DNA of 64,000 nt, from NCBI GenBank assembly GCA_902728285.1, contig CACVBU010000096.1, forward strand, positions 241,937 through 305,936. Reading direction: 5' to 3'. This DNA comes from Clytia hemisphaerica. Its lineage: Eukaryota; Cnidaria; Hydrozoa; Leptothecata; Clytiidae. A model generated the notes under the pieces. The model ran no database searches. It saw only the letters and a program-made list of their open reading frames with translations, and was not told the origin of the DNA. Shown here in pieces: positions 1 through 10,590 of the stretch. Each line of letters begins with the position of its first letter. Position 1 is the stretch's first letter. The position numbers and the translations under genes are program-made.

Positions 1-1737
1 AATTCGTTACCTTTGAGACAATTGGGAAGTGTTCAGTCATGATAGCAAAACACCTTTAATTATACATTTACCTCTTTAGAGTTTCCAGAATTGACATATT
101 TATCATCAGGAGGATCGCCATCAGTTAAGTCGATCTTAAAGTGACATAAAATAATGATTATTATGATTTTACCAAAACTATTATCATCATCATCACTATA
201 TGTGATCTAAAACTGGGTAGTTATGTATGTTATGTAAAGTCAACATGAATAAAATACCACCCTACTACAAGAAAAAGATAAGGTACAGTCAACCAACCAG
301 CATCATGATTGTTTTATATTCATGCAGTTAATACACAACATTTACTAGTCGTGGTGATCGAAAATTCTTTTAGGAAAACAAAGGATGGTTGACCCAATCA
401 ATATTTTGTGTAGTAACTGCTGATATTTAATAGTAACTGCCATGCAGCTGAAGAATTTGGTAAGATATTGCTGAAAAATTTTGAATTATTTTTTTCGAAT
501 TTTCGCACTCTCAATCATGGTCAAATTTCCAACAGAAATATTTTTGTGTTAAATATAGTTTGCAACGCTGATTGGGCTCTTCCAGAAAAAAATTCTACAT
601 GGAGGGTGGAGGATACATATTGTCTGGGCGGTAGCAAAAAATCATCAAAATTTCCCTTGTCTGGGGGAGCGCGTTATAAGAAATTATGCGAGCCGACTTG
701 AAGTGTCCGCCTAAGTATTTGCATGGATCGCGCGGGCGATCAGCAAGGCGCGTATACTGCTTTGCAAATCTCCCTGATTTTTCTTCTTCCAAGCAAATAA
801 CAATAGAATGCCTAATTATCTCCCTTGGGTGTTTGACCACGCATCTAAATAAAAATAACAATAATGGTAGGGAAGAAGTGGGAAGATAAAAACATGCGAA
901 TTTTTAGATGTTCTGGTTGTTTTCTTTTCATACTTGCTTAGATATTCTTGTTGTTTTAATCTTCTTAATGACTTGGTTGCATCTTGTAAAGAACTAAAGG
1001 TATATCTTTATTTTGCTTCAATTCTTCTTTTCTGTTTGCTAATTTTGTAGTGCTGTTTTGGGTTGGAAGTTTTGTTTTGATAACTTTTTTTTTCTCCAAA
1101 ATTCACTTTGCACTTTTTCTGTCTAACAGACTTTACACCATACTGTCTATATTTTATGGTCAAGGCTGCCATTCTAAATTGATTTATCACTGCTTGGGTA
1201 CCATCTTGAAATTATGCATGTCATTATGTGCATATATTTATTTTCAGCCATGGGATTCATGCAGGAAAATCTGTCAACAGGGGTTCACCTGATTTCTAGG
1301 TGAACCAAGCTCTATAATTTTAGAACTTTGTCTGACTTTTTTTTTCTAAAATTCTGAGCTCGGACATCCAGGCTAACTCTTCTTGTGAATCCATCAAAAG
1401 TCATCAAAAGTCATCAAAGGTCAAATAATTAATCAATACAGAGGAAATTAGCACACTGAGGCCAATAGTTGCTGAAAAATTAGCAATCAAAATTTGGACA
1501 TATATACAGTCATAAGGTAGATACATAAGGAAAACTCTTTTTTTAAATGTTAAATTTTAAAAAAGTACAGAAAGGAAGAAAGACTGATATTAATGTTTAT
1601 TTACATCAGAACAAAGTATATAAAAGAACATAAGGCTTTGAGGTCCAAAAATCAAGAACATGCTTTGGAGAATCAAGAGTATATACCAGGTGTCCCAGAA
1701 ATAAAATTGGTTTAAATTTATTTCGGGTTTTAAAAAC
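1..1737. other. AT-rich region without recognisable gene
   Basis: I see no coding exon supported by composition or motif. Short open frames around 468-889 and 1008-1292 have no recognisable domain and a biased composition typical of non-coding AT-rich DNA. A short triplication of the tcatcaaaag word occurs near 1395-1420. Confidence 0.5.
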
Positions 1738-2518
1738 TTACACATATTCCTTCTTTGAAGATGAGCTTCGAAAATAATGAGGTCTTGGAAAGTCGATAAC
1801 GTCGTCGTGATCGTAAAATATGATTCCCTCGGCTACCTCTTGCCAAGCTTTCATTTGAAGGAAGTCTGGAATTCTTTGAAGGTGGCATTGCCAGGCTTTA
1901 GGATAATTTTCTAGCAGGTGAAATGAAAAAAGTGTGTTTTCCGTCTCGGCTTGAGAAGCTCTGCATGTTTACTAATTTCGTTTTTCTCGCTTTTTGTATA
2001 GAACCAATATTGTCACCCCAATCATCGTGAACTTGAAGGCATAAAAAACAGTTGGTTAGCACATTTTCAGGATGGCGATTGGACATGCGTTTACTAACCT
2101 CTTTCAATAAAAAGAAGCAGTGTTCCTCGTCCTCCGCATTTGCTGCACTCAGATCCATTATCCTGAACTGTTGTGGTGCATGGTCAATTGAAGCATGATA
2201 GTACTGCCCAAACAGCTCTCGTTCCGTCATATTCTTGGTTTTCACTATTATGTCGACCAAAGATTCTTCGCCGTACACAATTTCTTGGATTTCGCTCATT
2301 TGATCCCGCAGCTCTACGTAGCAGGGCTCAATTTTTCTTTGTAGATAGTTTGTTATATTTACCAGGCTCTTTCTATAATCGGCGGCCTTTTTTATTTCTC
2401 CCTTAAAAGAAAGATCAACTGCATCTTTAAATAAATTAAATTTAAATATGCCTTTTCCTTTCTGGTTTAGGTGAGCTGGGATTTCCTGGTATAAGTTCTT
2501 GATATACCCTGGATTAAA
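1738..2518 (-). pseudogene. Coding exon of an unrecognised multicopy gene family, one frameshift
   Basis: Read on the minus strand, an open frame begins after a pyrimidine-rich splice acceptor (TTAATCCAG, AG at 2520-2519) and runs to a stop at 1740-1738. The first about 190 codons are continuous and include the phrases LFKDAVDLSFKGEIKKAADY, AEDEEHCFFLLKEV and SNRHPENVLTNCFLCLQ. Near 1937 the frame shifts in an A-rich run and continues as LFSFHLLENYPKAWQCHLQR, then LQMKAWQEVAEGIIFYDHDD, to the stop. Charged, balanced composition and the splice acceptor argue for a real exon. I do not recognise the family; the wording resembles uncharacterised multicopy genes of cnidarian-like genomes (from memory, not searched). 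It lies downstream of the HECT-like fragment on the same strand, but I cannot show they are one gene. Confidence 0.55.
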
Positions 2519-2816
2519 GAGAATTTAGATTGATTGAAAGATTTTAGATCTCTTTCAGCATTAACAACCGTAACAACCCGTTTTGCAATTTGCTTTGGAA
2601 GTGTAATTTAATCGGATTAACTTTCGCAAGATTAAATTTTGCGATTTCGCGAATTAGGGTCCATTTCTGGACGGAGAAACCAGTCGTATTTTCAGCTGTA
2701 TTCAGCATTGAATGTCATTAAAAAAACGGTTATCTACGGTACTAACTAACTGAAAGCGGACTTTGCTGGTAAGAAAATGGTGTAACAGTGATTGAAATGA
2801 TTGTATGTGTTATTAC

Positions 2817-3590
2817 CTCTTTAGTGAAATGTTTATACACTGGACTAACAACTTCGTTTTCACTAATGCCACTGAGGAGGGTATCTTTGATACTACCAGT
2901 TCGGATGTATTCAAACACAGATGGTGCTAAATGAGGGAAACCTTCCCCTCCTTGGCAGATGTAGTGGGCGATCATCTTACCCACTATGACAATTATTTCA
3001 TTGATGAATATTGCTTATGTTGCAATTGGCAAGAACTTTGGTGACTCCCCTTCAAATAACATATGGGTCACGGCGTATAGATCGCTAACATTTTCAAAAA
3101 AGCTTGTTTAAAATTGCCTAAGGAGTCCTCCAACATCAACTCCTGGGCCTTCGTGTTTTTGCAGTGGTCTTCTAGGGTCGAAATCTGGTGATTTGTATAT
3201 GACAAATGCATTATTTACCAAATGCTCAGTATCGATTGTAACAGAAAGTTTTGGCTTGCCTCTCAGCTGTGAGGTTAATTCTTCTACAATGGATAGCAGC
3301 TTCTTCTAAGCTGAATGTTCTTGAAATCACTTCATCAATAACATTTACAGCAACATCAGGGAATATTTCTCTTAGACTTGATTGAACTTGTTCTTCTCTT
3401 TGATTATCCATTTGTCTCCTGGAGCCAGCTTCATCTTTGTTCTCCATTCTTCTACTGGAGCCAGCTTCATCTTGGTTCTCCATTCGTCTACTGGAGCCAG
3501 CTTCAATTTGATTATCCATTCAGCTGTTGGAGCCAGATTCATTTTGATTATCCATTCGTCTACAGGAGCCTACCGTGGCAGATTTAGACA
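2817..3590 (-). pseudogene. CUE-domain plus HECT N-lobe E3 ubiquitin ligase-like gene, broken
   Basis: Minus-strand coding stretch. An ATG at 3519 opens a run of 12-residue repeats (MENQDEAGSSRR type). It is followed by a CUE-like helix pair, LREIFPDVAVNVIDEVISRT then FSLEEAAIHC; CUE domains usually bind ubiquitin. Near 3250 one extra A shifts the frame. In the next frame the HECT N-lobe is recognisable: GPGVDVGGLLRQF, ENVSDLYAVTHMLFEGESPK, VGKMIAHYICQGGEGFPHL and SGISENEVVSPVYKHFTKE. The exon ends at a splice donor (GAG|GTAATA, GT at 2816-2815). HECT proteins transfer ubiquitin from a C-lobe cysteine; that lobe is not in this exon. Two in-frame stops (3110-3108 and 3017-3015), plus a stop between the first two repeat units just upstream of the ATG, indicate a pseudogene. 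Relatives of this layout occur in many copies in invertebrates (recalled). Confidence 0.7.
3409..3572. repeat. 36-bp coding tandem repeat, about 4.5 units
   Basis: The word GGAGCCAGcTTCAt recurs at 3421, 3457, 3493, 3529 and 3565, exactly 36 bp apart. On the minus strand each unit encodes 12 residues like MDNQ-EAGSSRR, so the period keeps the reading frame. In the second unit boundary from the 5' side a CGA arginine codon has become TGA. Confidence 0.9.
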
Positions 3591-3594
3591 AGTG

Positions 3595-3795
3595 CGTTTG
3601 TGTTCTGTTTTAAAGGCCTTTAAACGTCCGGCCGAGTGTTTTGAAACGTCCAGCCGCGCGTCTTGAAATTAGAAATGTCCGGCTGTGTGTCTTAAATATC
3701 CGGCCGCGCATCTTGCAAAAACCTTTAATGCGCGGCCGCGTGTCTTAAACGCGCGGCCAGATGTTTTTCGATTTCAGGCCTTTAAAATTTACGCA
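3595..3795. repeat. CpG-rich degenerate repeat of a CCGGCCGCGTGTCTT-like word
   Basis: Six diverged copies of a 20-30 bp unit (cgtccggccgagtgtttt, cgtccagccgcgcgtctt, tgtccggctgtgtgtctt, tatccggccgcgcatctt, tgcgcggccgcgtgtctt, cgcgcggccagatgtttt) are bracketed by AGGCCTTTAAA words at about 3612 and 3776. It is a GC and CpG island inside AT-rich DNA, just upstream of the minus-strand CUE/HECT gene, so it could be its promoter region. Confidence 0.6.
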
Positions 3796-4174
3796 AAGTT
3801 CCGGTCAGCACATGGTCAGGAGTAATCATAGCAATACACCAGAGAGTACAGGATAATACACCAAGAGCAGAGTACCAGATGGATAATTACACCAAGGTTA
3901 GTAATTTCAATCTTATTGAAATATATACGATTTTAAGAACTTGAATTTGCTGTATGAGTGAAAGAGGGCTTCTGTTATCATACTTCCTGCTGAGGCTCTC
4001 AGGGGGAGGGTAGAAGTAGACCTCAACATTCTGATTGGAGGCTCTTTTTTCTAAGATCAGGGGGGACACATACTCAGGGGGACTTCTCTTTTATAAGTCC
4101 CTATTAGGTCATGACTGATCAGTGACTAGCAGCCTAACAGATATAGAGTTTTCTGAACACAAATACGCTGAAAC
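3796..4174. other. Gap without recognisable feature
   Basis: Nothing coding is visible. Near 3836-3890 the phrase ATACACCAgAG/ATACACCAAGAG recurs as a short imperfect repeat. Confidence 0.4.
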
Positions 4175-4180
4175 TCTAAA

Positions 4181-4574
4181 CCAGACCCCCGCGCTCGATA
4201 GGATCGAGCATCGGAACGGCTCGATGACGGATTGATATGTGATCGATGGATTACTCAACGATCCGGATAGGAGATCGATAGAGGATCGATACTCAAGATT
4301 TTTTTAAGCTTATGATTAGTAATCGATTATTTATCGATCTATCATCGATCTTTTATCGATCTCTATTTACGATCGATAACAAATCGATTAACGATCGATG
4401 ACGAATCGATATACTCGATTGAAATACTAGCTCGATAATGGATCAACGAAGGACCGATACTCAAGACTTTTTAATGGCTGAATCTTCCATCGATCTCCTA
4501 TCCGGATCATTAAGTAATCCATCGATCACATATCGATCTGTCATCGAGCCGTTCCGATGATCGAGGGGGTCTGG
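4181..4574. mobile_element. Foldback MITE packed with ATCGAT palindromes
   Basis: The ends are inverted (CCAGACCCCC at 4181, GGGGGTCTGG ending 4574) and the arms stay complementary for about 120 bp with small gaps, for example GATCGATGGATTAC on one side and GTAATCCATCGATC on the other. The element is flanked by identical TCTAAA at 4175-4180 and 4575-4580, consistent with a 6-bp target duplication. The centre is a dense series of ATCGAT and GATCGAT words. No ORF of note. The transposase family cannot be assigned from the termini. Confidence 0.75.
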
Positions 4575-4580
4575 TCTAAA

Positions 4581-6745
4581 GATGAAAACTGATATCTGAG
4601 GAAAATAGTCACATCTCTTAGGATGCTCTAAATGTCTCCTACTGTACAAGACAAAAAACAATTTTATCGTTATATTTTCTTGCGAAAACTATTTAGCTAG
4701 GAATTGTTATTATTTTGAATCATTCTGTTTGTGTCATGAAATTCAAAGTTTTTACAAAAAATACATAATTTGTTTAGCATTGCATTTCGATGTCTAGATC
4801 TCGAGATATTTTGGTTTAAATATTGAAAATTATCGATATCTTTTGCTGAGTCAGCAGTTTTTCAGCATAATTATCCATCTTAAAAATGAATTATCTCGAG
4901 ATTTATACATTGAAAGTTGACAAACCATACCATTTTTGGATACTACTAATTCAGGGCTATCCAGCTGTGGTAGTGACTTTTTCTGAAAATGCTCATAGGA
5001 AAATGCTGACGTCATCGGAAAACGCCAAAAACGTCGATTTTTCGCCTTAAAAATGCCATTTCTCGGCACCAGGTGGTCGAAACTTAACAAATAACCCCAT
5101 TTTCTTTATCTACTTTTCACGCTGAATCCGTTGGTGGTCTCAGATATTTGATTTTCAGACTTCGAAAAAACCGTTAGTAAAGGGGGGACCCTTGATAAGT
5201 TCTATCGATTAACTAAAAATCGATTCACTCGAAAACTGCAGGAGATTCGAAGGGCAAATTTTTTTTGTTAATTCTACACCCTATTAGGAGCATAATATCA
5301 AAAATTTGCCCTGATCTAAGGGGTGCCCTGCGAAAACCATTTTTAAGGCCTTTTTTGAATTTCGGACGCTGTAATGTTTGTGCTTATAAAATGGACAAAA
5401 TCATTTTAACTTTGTGTTAATGAACTTTGATCTTATAAAAAGATCATATTTCTTAGAGAAGACATATTTTCTTATAATTAGCATAAAGCAATTATCTTTT
5501 TACGCATTTTTAATTGTTTCAATTTTGATCAGAGAGTTTTCACGTTTTCTGATTTTCACATTTCTGACAGAACATCTTTGTAGAAGGATGTATGTTGAGG
5601 GAAGTCAGAGAAAAAGTCACTATTTTTGATTTACAAATTTGGAATTTAAGTCAATGAATTTCAAGTTATAATTCATCAATTTTCACTGAATTATTGGCAT
5701 GGCATTTCACAGCACATCTCTACTTATTACATTTTTCATCTACTTTTACTTCTCGGAAAATTCCAACCTAATCGTTTCAGCCACCCCATGCGAGGTTTGA
5801 ACTGAACCGGTTATCAATAACGACTTTAAAATCAAAACAATAGCACAATTAAAACCTAACGGACTTGAAAACACATAATAATAGAAGTACTCAAAAGGTT
5901 AGTAACTAAAACGCCAAGAACAATACAAATAACATAACACAAATAAAAAAATCGGCCCAGGCCCACAATACAAAAAAGAAAACAATACTTACAACCAAAT
6001 TGACCAATCATGGGACGCAAATAAAACAAGAACAATAGGTCTATTCTCACGGAAAACCACAAAATCAAAAATTTGAAACCACGAGATCCTTCTCCAATCA
6101 AAAGCAAAGCTTCATCTATGGAAAACACATTTATCGAAGGTGAGAATGAATAATTACTTATATCTTATGAATCTTAAAAATCCAAACTCTAAACCAATAT
6201 AACTTTTGAAAAGGAAAAAACTAAAACTTAAACTCCACGGAACCAGCGGAAGAAACTAAAATAACAATGAAAAAAGAAGTGTACTTTCTACTAGACAAAG
6301 TTGCCACACCTTTGACACGTTTCTGCCACAACGTTGTAGAAAGCATACTAGATGGGAAGGAACTGGGATTGGACCGCCACTATCCAACCCTGTGGCTCTC
6401 ACACACATTTTACAGTTCAAAGAAGAAGATGGAAAGAGTGGGAAAAGAATGAGAATTTAAAAAACAGTCGGACTAGAACCCGGTTCGAAGCCCCGTACAC
6501 CCGTGACCACTTACCGCAAAAGCTGGCGAACGACTGAATATTGAGAAAGTTGAAATCTTGCAATATATATATATCTAAAATAGAGGAGACATCCTCTAAC
6601 AACAACAAACAATTCTTTAGGAAAATCTATGATAAATATATACCTTAAAATACCCAAAAAACAAACACCTTATTATAAGAAAGTCTGAAAACTCTATCCC
6701 TAGAAATAATTTTTTCTATCAGTTGTTTCCATAATAATAAAACAT
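4581..6745. other. Long intergenic AT-rich stretch
   Basis: No exon could be supported. Open frames such as 5856-6128 (minus) arise from an A-rich plus strand and have hydrophobic, low-complexity translations. Around 6470-6500 the phrase AGAACCCGGTTCGAaGCCCC contains a tRNA B-box-like GGTTCGANNCC; a close relative is at 49563. A short (AT)n run lies at 6561. Confidence 0.45.
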
Positions 6746-6749
6746 TAAA

Positions 6750-7291
6750 AACAGATATCTGAATATATTCTTAACATCTTTTCTAACTTTGTCCCAAACA
6801 AAATTATAACAATTAGGGATAAAGATGCGTTATGGATGACTCCTGAGATAAAGCAGATGCTTCTGGACAAGGCTAAAAAATATATCGTCGTTGAAGAAAG
6901 TGGCAAAATAAATCCCTTAGATCGCCGGGCACTCGATGATATGGTTGTCGAGTGCAGATTAGCCATTAATACTGCCAAGGACAACTATTTTTCTCGTCTT
7001 GGCAATTCTTTAAATGATCCAAACATCGGAGGTAAGAAATACTGGTCTACCCTTAAGCAGTTCCTGAGCATACGAAAAACCCCTAAAATTCCACCCATTC
7101 GCGACGAAAGAAACGTCCTTGTGAGCGATGTTTCTGAGAAAGCCGATATTTATAACTCTTTTTTTGCAAAGCAATGTTCTTTGATCGAAACTGGCAGCGT
7201 GCTGCCACCTGAACAATTTTTCACTGACTCCAGGCTAAATAACCTTGAATTTGACGAAGAAAAAATCGCGTCAATTATTAATTCTATATAA
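6750..7291 (+). pseudogene. LINE fragment: region between endonuclease and reverse transcriptase
   Basis: Open in one frame from about 6750 (ISEYILNIFSNFVPNKI) through 7291. The motifs DALWMTPEIKQMLLDKAK, YFSRLGNSLNDPNIGGKKYW and KADIYNSFFAKQCSLI are typical of the linker between the APE endonuclease and reverse transcriptase of CR1/jockey-type non-LTR retrotransposons. Neither the nuclease nor the catalytic RT motifs are present, so only an internal piece survives. It stops where an AT-rich junction meets the minus-strand Penelope sequence. Confidence 0.8.
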
Positions 7292-7310
7292 TAATTATAT
7301 AATAACGATA

Positions 7311-7338
7311 TTTCGTTCTATTTTCAGAACTTCATCAG
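7311..7338 (-). ncRNA. Hammerhead-ribozyme-like core next to Penelope 3' end
   Basis: On the minus strand the sequence reads CTGATGA (7338-7332), one A, then a 5-bp stem GTTCT/AGAAC closing a 6-nt loop, then GAAA (7314-7311). This is the order of the conserved hammerhead core (CUGANGA, stem II, GAA). Hammerhead ribozymes are known in Penelope-like elements. The extra A before stem II, and stems I and III and a cleavage site that I could not define, leave it as a candidate; it may be a decayed or coincidental motif. Confidence 0.35.
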
Positions 7339-7891
7339 GTATGATACTGCACAAGCGTTAACACATTTTTAAATGCTACAAAATCAGTGATGCGTAAATC
7401 AAAAGCGAGAAATAAAAAATTCTAATGAACAAAGGAAAAAATTCTATAGGGAATAAAACAAAGAAAATGTTAAAAAGATTTAATAAAAATAGGTCCGTAG
7501 CGATAATATTTACAACGTTAAAACAGTACAATAAAATTGATGAAAAAAATCCCGTGGAGAATAATCGTCGAAAACAATAAAACTAAACATTAAACGAAAA
7601 AGGTTTCGAATTAGCACAGTAAACGCAGTGGAAATTAAAACGGAAAATTAAATGCTTGTGTCCCCTTCTGGCTTATTCAGAGCAAAACAAAAAGAAATTA
7701 CGGAACAAAACATGGGAACACCTGATACTAGTAGAGCACACAACTGTGCTGTAGGCTTGCCCGTAGGTCATACCAAGCAGTCCAAAGAAGGGCGTTCTCC
7801 CAAAGACGACTGGTCGTAACCAAATGACCGCAGTATAAGCTCAATACTAGCATCAGTTATCCCCAGAAAACTAAGGTGTTCAAAAAATGGC

Positions 7892-8485
7892 CTAATCCGG
7901 AACAACAACTTCACGATCGTTCAACCCGTGAGGAAGGAACGTATTAAGTTTATATTGCCAAAAACGTTCTCTCTTCCTGACATCTTCAAGGTTATTTCCC
8001 TGGTCAATAAGAGTGTATTCAAAATCTGCAAAACCGGAATGACCAGGTAGGTCAAAATGTTCGTGAAGTTCTTGTTGTGGCACAGTTTTGTCCTTGTGAT
8101 ATTTGTTACACGATTTATAATTACTGAACCTAGTTCTAAAAGGATTCGTGCAACTACCGACATACTGAATACCGCAGGTTTTGCATCTAAGAAGGTATAC
8201 ACCATTGGATGAGCTACAGTTCATAGATAAGCCACGAATGTTGTATATCATTCCATTCCTAGAAGAAAACTCTGATCTATTCTTAACTGAAGGACAAACA
8301 CCACAGCGTTTTCCAAGACATGGTTCACTCTGGCCTTTGTTATCATCCCTCAAGGTAGGGACTTTCGCGCGAACCAACATATGTATTCTTAACTGAAGGA
8401 CAAACACCACAGCGTTTTCCAAGACATGGTTCACTCTGGCCTTTGTTATCACCCCCAAGGTAGGGACTTTCACGCTAACCAACAT
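7892..8485 (-). pseudogene. Penelope-like element GIY-YIG endonuclease domain
   Basis: The C-terminal part of a Penelope polyprotein. A cysteine pair precedes the GIY-YIG-like strand: GVYLLRCKTCGIQYVGSC. It is followed by TRFSNYKSC, HEHFDLPGHSGFADFEYTL and RKRERFWQYKLNTFLPHGLN, the usual order (GIY..YIG, R, H, E, N-terminal basic patch) of the nuclease that nicks target DNA during retrotransposition. The catalytic arginine and glutamate regions look intact. The first about 65 residues are affected by a 106-bp tandem duplication, so the phrase KVPTL..KAR/GQS appears twice. Confidence 0.8.
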
Positions 8486-8489
8486 ATTT
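8278..8489. repeat. 106-bp tandem duplication, two copies
   Basis: TATTCTTAACTGAAGGACAA starts at 8278 and again at 8384. The two 106-bp units differ at only a few positions (catccct/caccccc, cgcgcgaa/cacgctaa). The duplication lies inside the Penelope coding end, exactly at its truncation edge. Confidence 0.85.
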
Positions 8490-8668
8490 AATAATTATAT
8501 GTATGCGTTCAATTATGTAAATTTTATGATCTATAATTGCTAGATGTGATTTTGAAATTTTGATTTATTAACACTTACAGATCTGCCGCATGATGTTAAA
8601 GTAGGCTTTGTGCACAATGTCGAAAATTTAACACAAACAAACACACCGGAAAAGAAAAATTACTTCAC

Positions 8669-9058
8669 GTGTACACTGCAAATCAAATGATCAGTACCGT
8701 TTGCTTCAGTCCTAAAAAGCGCAAACTATTCAATGAATTACAAGAATCATGTGTGCCCATGAAAATTACCAAAACATCCAATTCTAGGGACTCGTTAATA
8801 ATCAATCAATGGTCACAGGTTTCTCTGCTAAAAAATCTACCATTTGAACATAATGGTGCAAGCTCTTCAAAAAGTTTTGTCTCCATCGCTAACATGGCAA
8901 GACTTGCCCCTTTCGAATTTGTCCGCGTAAAAGCAGAAGTCGTATCAGTTGAGGACCCAGTAGAAATGAAAGGCAGAGATGGCAACCCATTGGCCAAGCA
9001 GGTCGCTGTCATAAGAGATTCAACTGATTCTAGTACTGTTGTGCTCTATGGTGAATAG
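8669..9058 (+). CDS. OB-fold-like protein fragment, uncharacterised
   Basis: A 129-residue open frame. The first half (KKRKLFNELQESCVPMKITK) is basic. The second half, VRVKAEVVSVEDPVEMKGRD then KQVAVIRDSTDSSTVVLYGE, has the pattern of an RPA-type OB-fold strand set (VKVVSV...DSTG...L.LWE), which binds single-stranded DNA. The frame stops exactly after LYGE, where such folds normally continue, and a GTGAGT donor-like word follows at 9060-9065, so this may be the first exon of a longer gene. It resembles multicopy invertebrate proteins of unknown role (recalled). Confidence 0.5.
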   Translation: MYTANQMISTVCFSPKKRKLFNELQESCVPMKITKTSNSRDSLIINQWSQVSLLKNLPFEHNGASSSKSFVSIANMARLAPFEFVRVKAEVVSVEDPVEMKGRDGNPLAKQVAVIRDSTDSSTVVLYGE

Positions 9059-10590
9059 GTGAGTAGTAATGTTGTGTAATGGTGAGTAGATTGTTTGATG
9101 GCTGGAAAGAGCTACAAAATGGAAAATCTCAGACTGAGCCAATCGACTGGTGATAATTGCGAAGCGAATGTACATGAGCGAAGCAGTTTTGCTATCGTGT
9201 GTGCGTACCTTTAACTATCTATCCTTTCGACTCTCTATAAGGCAGGGAGAGGGGGAAAACGTTTCGAATCTCCGAGTTGCGCGACACCAAATATTTAGGG
9301 GATAAAATACAAAGGATAACCACCGAAATGGTAGCTCAAATTACCTCCGTCATATCAAATTTGACGTATACGTCAGAATGATACGAAGAACGAGTCCACC
9401 CTCCGTGACCCGTGACGTCAATATTTAGGAGATAACAAATGTGAAGAATATCCCGGGAAATGATAAAACAAATTACCTCCGTTATAGTAAATTGTTATAT
9501 TTGAATTTATTGCAAAACGAAAGTGATGCCATTATGCTCCCTGTCCTTTTTGACGCCACGGCGATAGAGATATCTTGACACTGATTCGTTCTACAGATTC
9601 GTTGTCATGGTTTCAGTTTATCATCAAAATGGTTATTCTTTTTTTTTCTGTCCGAATTTGGCTGAATCGCAATTCTGAGAAACTGCTTGGCTGTTATTTT
9701 GAATTTTTATTGAGTCATTACTTTCTGTTATCATCATTACAATTTACTATAATTTGTCCTGTTTTTCTTGGCTTCGATCCTTGGCATCGTTCTTTTTTGG
9801 TCATTGGTTTGGTTTCGACTTTCATTTCAATCAAATCGACAGCAAAGAAAGAAGGCACTGGCCTGTTATTGTTCATTGTTTGGTTGGTTGTTGGTCTTCA
9901 GATCAGGGAAGTCAATTTTAAAATTTATTGTGCTACAAATTACTTCTCAATTATGACGTCATAAATAATGACGTCATAATCACGTTTTCTAAAAAAAACT
10001 CAAATTCTGCTGAGAAAGAATTTAAGTTACACCGAATACGGTATTCTACATCCAAACACGCTTCCAAAAATGTATAGTTTGTTATGGTTTAGGAACTGGA
10101 ACTGGGGCGGAAAAATTAATGCAATTCTGGGACATGCATTAAGTTACCCGAGATAAAGTTTTCTGTATCAAAAATGTTAATTTCAACTGTAAAATTAATG
10201 ATGAGACTGTTCCATATTTATTAATTTATAAAAAATCAAAATCACAAAAAATTTCACCATCTATACCAAGCCCTGTACGCAATATAAAATTTGACAAAAA
10301 CATTTCTGAAGTCTCTATTAGCTCAAACTCAAAAACAACCAAAAATATGGATGCTACCTCTTCACTAAAAAAATGGATAGAGTTGATATGCTTTTGCAAG
10401 ACGAGTGTGACATTTACAAAGCTAATTTTTTGTCCCCTCAAAAAAATGAAACCACAAAGGCAATCAGGAAACGAAGAAAAATTATGCGAAGTGAAATCAA
10501 GGAAAAAAAGTCATGTATTGTATAATCTTCTACTAATTATAGACAGGAGAGCTCTGCTAAAGCAATATGTACATCTCCACTGAAAAAAAA
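9059..10590. other. Gap with diverged repeat pair and two CRE palindromes
   Basis: Two diverged copies of a block (atatttaggRgataa...caaattacctccgt) lie at about 9290-9352 and 9422-9484. The ORF at 9575-9964 is hydrophobic and lacks a motif. No convincing gene; the A-rich stretch 10200-10590 may be the decayed 5' part of the Helitron. Confidence 0.4.
9954..9976. promoter_or_regulatory. Pair of CRE palindromes TGACGTCA
   Basis: TATGACGTCATAA at 9953 and ATGACGTCATAA at 9968 give two perfect TGACGTCA octamers 15 bp apart (starts 9954 and 9969). Such sites bind CREB/ATF factors. No gene start is recognised beside them. Confidence 0.45.

Larger units (their letters stand above)
7340..8489 (-). 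mobile_element. 5'-truncated Penelope-like element
   Basis: The GIY-YIG C-terminus and a 3' untranslated tail survive on the minus strand; no reverse transcriptase part is found upstream of 8489, so this copy is truncated. The low end meets the LINE fragment at about 7300. Confidence 0.6.

Noticed and set aside
5856..6128. Minus-strand hydrophobic ORF as a membrane protein
   Set aside because: The plus strand is simply A-rich; the translation is F/L/Y/C-biased and no splice or start context supports it.
6460..6540. tRNA gene
   Set aside because: Only a B-box-like word is present; no complete cloverleaf or A box could be drawn on either strand.
9575..9964. 129-codon hydrophobic ORF
   Set aside because: No domain, T-rich composition and no neighbouring exons.
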